A stretch of DNA of 64,000 bases. Origin: Stomoxys calcitrans. Its lineage: Eukaryota > Arthropoda > Insecta > Diptera > Muscidae. Both the position numbers and the translations under genes were made by a program. The DNA lies in assembly GCF_963082655.1 (NCBI RefSeq), contig NC_081553.1, forward strand, positions 193,319,373 to 193,383,372, in the 5' to 3' direction. Numbering within the stretch: position 1 is the first letter of the stretch; the number at the start of each line of letters is the position of its first letter. Positions 57,924 to 64,000 of this stretch are shown piece by piece. The notes below the pieces were generated by a model, which searched no databases, was not told where the DNA came from, and was given only the letters and a program-made list of their open reading frames with translations.

Positions 57924-59800
57924 TTGATTAAAAAATCATGCGGCGATGAAGCATTTTGAGAAATTTACTTAATTTTGCCCTAGATTTATAGGTCCTGTCT
58001 TACGCCACCTATTGAGTGCAATGAATAAAATACAAAAAAATATTTTTATTGATGGTTTTATTTACGTTTTTTTAAGAATGAAGCACATACATTTATAGTA
58101 TTTCATTATTTGGTTTTTATTTTTTTTCTGTTTTTGGTTTTTTTTTTCTGTAATATAATATGAAGTTGTTGTTCTTGTGTATTTTTCATGATTTATTTTT
58201 GTTTTCAATTTGTATCCCTTATGCTTTTTGCTGTGATTAATCATTTCGTGAAAATGTATCATCATCATATGCCTGTGATACTCTAAAAGAGTTTCTCTTT
58301 GTATCGCTCTACATAAAAAAAAACATCTGTGTATTTTGAGCCAACATTTAAGTTTCAATTTATGTATGTTTTGTGTTTAATTTTTTTTTTATTAAGTTGA
58401 TCGAATACCCACTGAGCAGTTTGTCCATGCGTGTGAGTGTTGGAGTTGTTGTTTTTTTTTTATAAAATATGTATTGTTGGTGTTGTGGAGTTATAGAGTG
58501 TTCCAACTGATCATAAAAATAGGTATTGAAGAAAATACAATAAGAAGGAATATTTTTGATATATTTTCCAATTGGCCAATTATATTGGAATTTTAGTGCC
58601 TCAGAAAGGCAATCGATCGAGGATCGTTTTGCTTTAATAATTAATATGTATGTAAGTATGCATGCATGTAATATCAATTGATTTTTTCTTTCTTAAAAAT
58701 CACACATTTAATTTTATTTCCTTGCGCAAATGGAAAATGTTTCAATCTTTAGAAGTTCCTTTTTAGGAGTGGGGATTACCAGCTCAAATCACACAAATTT
58801 ACTTAACGATAAGATGATTAGCCAAAAAAAAAAATGTGTAGGTAAATCTAGGATCAATTGAAAAATGCAATTTTAATGCTGCTTGGCTTTATAGAATTGA
58901 TCATTTGCATGCTCTTAGAGGTGGACATTGAGTTTGATTTTCCGGCGATAAGACACACCATATGCAATGGTCTAAAGACAGTCGTTAGCTAACAAAACAG
59001 TTGTGTTTTGGTTCATTTGTCTCGAATGTTTTCTACTTTTCTCTTTACTTAATTGTGGACACGAACCAAATTCAGATTTCACATCGGCAAACAGTCCGTT
59101 AATATTGTTTAATTCACTACCAGAATGGTACGAATTAAAAATAAAAACCAACCAATTTTTTTACTTAATTTTATTTGTTATTTCGTGAACGATTTTATAT
59201 GGCGGACTGACATTTTAAAGGTTGAGCGATGAGTTGACAACTGACATGACATTCCGTGTTGATCATGTTGTAGTGCATCACGAAGTTTACAGATGGCGTA
59301 TTGTTAGTTGTGACGGCTATGGTAGTACCACAGAGAAGACTAGGCGGCGTTGTTTGAAGCAAGTATCAACTCGCTTCAACAAATACATTTCTTTTAAACG
59401 AAGCTTCAACTTTAATATCCACCCTAATGAGATGCATGTTGGTGAATGCATGTTATGAATGGCTATGGGAACAAGTTGACAAGCCGTTCAAGCACTGCAA
59501 ACAGATAGGAACTGAACATGGATAATGTCAGATATTTAAAATTAAGACAACATTTTACAAAGAGTATTTTGGTGGGGCCAATTCGATTAGCGGCTGTTTC
59601 AGTCTCTTCTGATCTTCTATTTTTTTTTTTTGGCCACGGCCTTGCCAAGAATGTCTTTTGTACATGTGAAAATCATTCAGTATCACTCTCCATGATTATA
59701 TCCATGCCTAAATGCAGTGTACCATTCATTATCTGCAGCAGCCGTAGATGCGTTTGAGGGATTTGTGTGGTCTGACAATTGCATTTGGAACAAGCTAAGA
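57924..59800 (-). other. Non-coding region downstream of eEF1-alpha-2
   Basis: No gene is supported. The DNA is T-rich on the plus strand with several TTTATT (AATAAA on the minus strand) near 58,046, 58,058 and 59,167, so part could be a long 3' UTR of eEF1-alpha-2. Plus-strand open frames near 59,222 and 59,518 have no known motif. Confidence 0.4.
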
Positions 59801-60778
59801 TTATAAACCGCCACATAGGGCAAGGGATTCATGACAACAGGAGTTAGACAACATTGTCATATTACTAGGATGATTGGAAAACCAATAAAAGAGATCTGAT
59901 GAAGATACTGTTGCTGATGCTGATGAGGATGATGATGATGATGACATTGATTTCCTGCGAAATGATTTACGATGTCTGTGTAAATTTAGATACAAATAAT
60001 TATAATAAATTAGGAAAAATTCTATAAAAAGTTGTATTAAAATGCTTTCCAAATTTGTAGTAAAATCTTCATAATTCTTAATGATGGTGCTGTTGCGGTT
60101 GCTTTTGATGATGGCCATGATGGATGACTCAAGTGACTGTAAACCAGGTGTGGTGGCAAAGAGCTTTAGGAATGATGATACTGATGTAGATGACAATGAT
60201 GATGATTTGGGTGTGGTGGTCATGTTATGATCTAGGATGTTAGTGTTAGATTTAGTAGTGTAAGGAAGAAATGTCTTTTTTATGCTTCTAAAGTGTGTTG
60301 GATGTTGTTGTTGATAGCTGCTGCTCTTGCTAGAGTTAAGTGGAGATTTCTCAATGCTAATAATTTCGGTTGTTTTGGTGTCTTGTTGTGATTGTGATTG
60401 TGGTTGTGGTGGCTGTTGTAGGAGTGTAACATGTTGATGATATCGATTATTATCGTTATTATTTATGTTGTAATAATCGCTATATATGTTCATAATTTTT
60501 ATAATATTATTAATGTTAATGATGGTTTGGTTGTTGTTGTTGCTGTTGTTTGTATTATTGTTTTTGTTATAATATTTATGTTTATTAAATGATTTCTTAT
60601 ATGCCATCCTCCATTCGTATGGGAGCTGTTGTTGTTGTTGCATTTGATGTTGTTGTTGTTTCGAACTAATAGCATTTTCCAGCATATAAAGTTTTTGTAA
60701 TTGATGTTTTTGTTGTTGTTGCTGCTGTTGTTCTTGTTTTGTTTGTTGTTGTTGTTGCATTTTCTGGCTGCTCCCTAG
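59801..60778 (-). other. In-frame 325-codon open frame after the eEF1-alpha-2 stop
   Basis: Directly after the eEF1-alpha-2 TAA (60,781-60,779) the same frame stays open for 325 codons to TAA at 59,803-59,801. It begins CTA GGG AGC AGC CAG AAA, then an ATG at 60,760. The predicted chain is Q/N/S-rich (QQQQQTKQEQQQ, NNNTNNSNNNN), has a hydrophobic piece (LFIEFFLIYYNYLYLNL), an RHRKSFRRK basic patch and a polyserine run. It could be plain 3' UTR whose CAA/AAT repeats avoid stops, a readthrough extension, or a downstream ORF. No known domain is seen. Confidence 0.4.
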
Positions 60779-61138
60779 TTATTTCTTCTTTTGGGCCTTC
60801 TCAGCGGCTTTTGTGACTTTACCCGAAGTCGTCTCCTTAAAGGTCACCGACTTAATGACACCCACTGCCACAGTTTGCCTCATGTCACGCACAGCAAAAC
60901 GTCCCAATGGTGGAAACTCTTGGAAACTTTCCACACACAACGGTTTGGTGGGGACCAGCATAATAATGGCTGCATCTCCCGACTTAATAGCCTTCGGATC
61001 GGTTTCCGTAGTCTTGCCGGTACGGCGATCACATTTCTCTTTGATTTCAGCAAATTTACATGCAATATGAGCGGTATGGCAATCCAAAACTGGTGTATAG
61101 CCATTGGCAATCTGGCCAGGATGATTGAGGACAATAAC
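60779..61138 (-). CDS. eEF1alpha2: eEF1-alpha-2 last coding exon (domain 3)
   Basis: Translation elongation factor 1-alpha brings aminoacyl-tRNA to the ribosomal A site as a GTP complex. This exon follows CTTCTTTTTTAG and encodes the final 119 residues: [71 protein letters not shown] and the lysine-rich end [10 protein letters not shown]. These are diagnostic of domain 3. The join to the previous exon (ADFTAQ|VIV) is in phase 0. The 1,986 bp intron between them holds a Helitron fragment. Confidence 0.97.
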   Translation of the reverse strand, partial: VIVLNHPGQIANGYTPVLDCHTAHIACKFAEIKEKCDRRTGKTTETDPKAIKSGDAAIIMLVPTKPLCVESFQEFPPLGRFAVRDMRQTVAVGVIKSVTFKETTSGKVTKAAEKAQKKK

Positions 61139-63126
61139 CTAAAAAAGAAGAAAATGAAAAATTTGTAATTATACTTAAGGCAGAAACAAAAACAATCAAT
61201 TGAAATGGTAAAAAGTTTGGATTTTGGTAAAAACTGAGGGCTTAAAGCACGAGTAAGGCATGACTTGTAGTTGTATGCTGCATTTGTCGGGCCTGTAATG
61301 CTATATGGTGTTGTTGTGTAGGCTATATGGTGTTGTTGTGTTGTTCAAGCTACTAAATTTGTACTAAATTTGTTGATATCTGAAGTGGGGGCGGACCCTC
61401 CCTCTTACCCCAATTTTCAGAAACGCCAATTCTAAAGTTACCTAAAATTAAAAATTGGGTACGCAAACTTCGGATGGGGTACCTAGGGGGGACTCCCCAC
61501 CTCCGAAACCTACCAAATATATATTTAGATCAATCACAGCAATATGGGACTCAAATGAAAGGTATTTAGGATAAGAAAACGTATATAATATCCAATTGTC
61601 GGACCAAGACTTAGGGGGACTACCCCAACCTCCAAAACACCCCTAAATGGGACATATTTACCAACCATGGCAATATGAGACTCAAATTAAAGGTATTTGC
61701 GAGTAGAATACGAATCTGAACGAATTTGGAGGTCCACCCCTTCCCTAAAACACCCCCCAAACAGGACTTATTTACTGACCCTGGCAATATGGGGCTAAAA
61801 GAAAAGGTACTCTTAGTAGAATACGAATCTAATTTCCAGATGTGGGGCCAAATGTTTGGGGGGCCGCCACTCCCAAAAACACCCCCAAAAAAAACAAATT
61901 TATGACCATAGCAATATGGGGCTCAAATAAAAGGTCTTTGGGAATAAAGCACGAATTTGATGCCAAAATTCGGGAAAAAGCGTTTATGGGGCCACCTTAA
62001 CCCCATAACACCACCCATATAGAACATGCTTGCTGCCCATTCCGGTATGGGGCTGTAATAAGAGGTATTTTAGGGTGGAAAACGAATCTGATATATATTT
62101 TCAGGGCCAAGTCATTGAACGGCCGCCCCATCCTCCAAAACACCACCCAAACCGGTCATGTTTGCCGACTATGGAACTATGAGATTCAAATGAAAGGTAT
62201 TTGGGAGTAGACCACGAATCTGATATCAACATTCGGGATCAACTGCCTAGAGAACGTCCCACCGCTATAACAACCCCCAAGTAGGACGTATATGCTGATA
62301 TGAAAATGTGGGTCTTAAAGGGAGTGGATCTCTATATTGATAGGTTTTAGGGCCCACATCCAAACCCCTACATCTGGTATATTTACCGACCACGTCAATG
62401 TGGGGCTCAAATGAAAGGTATTGGGGAGAAGAGTACAAAATTGATACCAACTTTCGGGACCAATTTTCTGGGGTTCTACCCCTTTCCCAAAACACCCCCC
62501 AAGAGTAATAATGTGGGGGCCAAGTGTTTGAGGAAACCTCATCCCATAAACTTAAAGGGTTAAGGCAGCGGAGCGGGCCAGGGTCAGCTAGTATGGATAT
62601 AAGATTCGTCATTTGCTCTCAAAGTCCTTTCAATTAAGTCTTGCCCCGGTCGGTCCACGCAATCTTTTGTGGGATCTCTGGCCGTCCTAAATCGGCCCAA
62701 TCGGCCCAATTTTCAGTTTTTATGGTAGAGAGGGGGAGAGGGTCCACTCCACATCCGATAGAAAAAATTTTATTGCCTATTATTTTTTCCTAACTATTCT
62801 ACGTTCATCCGTTTTCGAGTCAATACGAAAAAGACAAACAAAATTCCGTTTTGCAAAAAAATCGAATTTCTTAGAAAGTTTTTATGAAAATCAACTATCG
62901 AGAGAATTTGTCTTAAACATAAAGAACTCTCTATTTTTTCAATTTAAAGCCAATGTACTATAAAAAAATTTCCTTTAAATACATATCAACAAGATTCGAT
63001 TTTTCTTATAAAAATTAAAATTTCTATGAAAATTTCTTTGGATTTCCAATGCCTTCTATTGGAAGCCTTATTTATGTTCCGTGTGTGCTTTGAAAAATGT
63101 TTTATTTACTTAAAATAAGCACTAAC
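61139..63126 (-). other. eEF1alpha2: eEF1-alpha-2 intron with Helitron insertion
   Basis: GTTAGTG starts the intron on the minus strand and TTTTTTAG ends it. About 1.2 kb of it (61,371-62,591) is Helitron sequence in the antisense direction. A further reversed Helitron 5' module (TCGTATTGACTCGAAAACGG on the minus strand) lies near 62,810-62,840. Confidence 0.85.
61371..62591 (+). mobile_element. Helitron, 5'-truncated, in eEF1-alpha-2 intron
   Basis: It starts inside the TTGATATC(T)GAAGTGGGGGCGGACC module, continues with modules such as GGCAATATGGGGCT and CAAATGAAAGGTATT, and ends GGGCCAGGGTCAGCTAG|T at 62,591. There is no coding capacity for Rep/helicase. Confidence 0.75.
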
Positions 63127-63332
63127 CTGAGCAGTAAAATCAGCAGCACCCTTGGGTGGACAGTTCTTGGAGTCACCAGCCACATAGCCACGACGTAATT
63201 CCTTCACCGATACGTTCTTAACGTTGAAGCCCACATTGTCGCCGGGCAAAGCTTCGGACAAAGCTTCATGATGCATTTCAACTGACTTGACTTCAGTAAC
63301 CAGATTAACAGGAGCAAAATTAACCACCATGC
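63127..63332 (-). CDS. eEF1alpha2: eEF1-alpha-2 middle exon (domain 2 to 3)
   Basis: The exon completes a split Gly codon (CCA G|GC) and encodes [40 protein letters not shown] and [20 protein letters not shown], then GAADFTAQ. These match domain 2 and the linker to domain 3. The exon has 206 nt with an acceptor TTCTTGTAG and donor CAG|GTTAGT. The upstream intron has 374 bp. Confidence 0.97.
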
Positions 63333-63706
63333 CTACAAGAAGTAAAAGTAAATGGAAATGTGCAATGAAAAAATAAAAAACAACAAACCAAAGAGAACGC
63401 AAGGCAAGAAAAAGAGAATACGCAGTGAGTCACTCTAGGATATTAGCACTAGATACATACTAAGCCCACAAACCATACCACAATTCACGAATCACACAGA
63501 CACAACCCCATAGCCCGGCAAATGGTAAGCAACGCAAACAAATATCTCCCAACTCCCCAACTCTTTAGGCAGGGAAAAGTAAAACCTGCCTGCATGTAAC
63601 CCAACGACCCACTTTAATGGCTAAGCATAGAACAAAAGCTTGTTTGACCTCCCTAACAATTTTCAACATTTACACTCGCTCTTTTTCCCTCTTTTTAACC
63701 ACTTAC

Positions 63707-64000
63707 CTGGTTTTAGGATACCAGTTTCTACACGGCCCACTGGTACAGTGCCAATACCACCAATTTTGTAGACATCCTGCAATGGCAATCGCAATGGCTT
63801 GTCGGTGGGACGTGATGGTGGCATGATGGCATCCAAGGCATCGATTAAAGTTTTACCCTCAACTTTGCCCTCTTTGCGTTCGACGGTCCATCCCTTGAAC
63901 CAGGGCATCTTGTCGGAGGGTTCCAACATGTTATCACCATGCCAGCCGGAAATTGGTACGAAAGCAACACCAGCCGGATTGTAACCGATTTTCTTAATGT
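63707..64000 (-). CDS. eEF1alpha2: eEF1-alpha-2 exon, cut by the window edge
   Basis: This exon runs off the right edge, so the G domain is mostly missing from the window. It encodes [57 protein letters not shown] and [20 protein letters not shown] before the donor CCAG|GTAAGT. By family numbering (about 462 residues) the window starts near residue 177. I choose the alpha-2 paralogue from the linkage to ttk, the [13 protein letters not shown] and GDSKNCPPK wording and the KAQKKK end. The main alpha-1 paralogue is a less likely alternative. Confidence 0.93.

Noticed and set aside
60791..61168. Plus-strand frames opposite the eEF1-alpha-2 last exon
   Set aside because: They are antisense shadows of a conserved coding exon.

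Overview
The window reads as nuclear DNA of a higher fly (Diptera, Brachycera), most likely a calyptrate or muscid. This rests on four recognisable insect genes with short GT-AG introns, AT-rich non-coding DNA full of CAA/GTT-type low complexity, and heavy loads of tRNA-derived SINEs, mariner-like MITEs, Helitrons and degraded RNase-H-bearing LINEs of a kind I associate with muscids. Gene identities come from protein motifs. The species is inference.

Layout. (1) 1-27,670 is the non-coding 5' side of tramtrack (ttk): about 152 bp tandem repeats (1-620, 2,641-3,970), diverged 140-180 bp repeats (4,030-4,790), a possible 60-nt micro-exon (4,883-4,942), a 2.7 kb satellite of 41 bp units (6,434-9,104), a TA-rich perfect hairpin (14,483-14,710), two possible ttk 5' UTR exons near 16-17 kb, then a repeat-rich stretch (18-26 kb). 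(2) 27,871-40,217 is ttk on the + strand: a shared BTB N-terminus, then two alternative C2H2 zinc-finger ends (p69-type ending at 33,159; p88-type ending at 40,217). A Helitron carrying a SINE and several hairpins lie in its introns. (3) 40,218-51,480 is a transposon graveyard of LINE, SINE, foldback and MITE remnants. (4) 51,532-52,948 is CstF50 on the - strand, divergent from (5) Nop16 on the + strand (53,470-54,188). (6) 54,300-58,000 holds LINE and Helitron debris. (7) eEF1-alpha-2 is on the - strand from 60,779 to beyond the right edge, with a Helitron fragment in one intron and a long in-frame open frame after its stop.

Functionally, ttk is a BTB transcriptional repressor of cell fate, CstF50 a WD-repeat subunit of the 3'-end cleavage stimulation factor, Nop16 a nucleolar 60S assembly factor, and eEF1-alpha-2 the elongation factor that delivers aminoacyl-tRNA. 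They do not form one pathway. Their linkage fits my memory that ttk and Ef1alpha100E both map to 100D-E in Drosophila, so the block looks like conserved microsynteny.

The most unusual observations are: a 325-codon open frame directly in phase behind the eEF1-alpha-2 TAA, with CTAG following the stop; the 41 bp satellite, in which each unit holds two palindromes and the array carries a 974 bp higher-order duplication; repeated 34 bp hairpins in a ttk intron; and a Helitron family that carries a SINE at the same junctions in two distant copies. I found no CRISPR array, rRNA, true tRNA gene or prokaryote-type operon.
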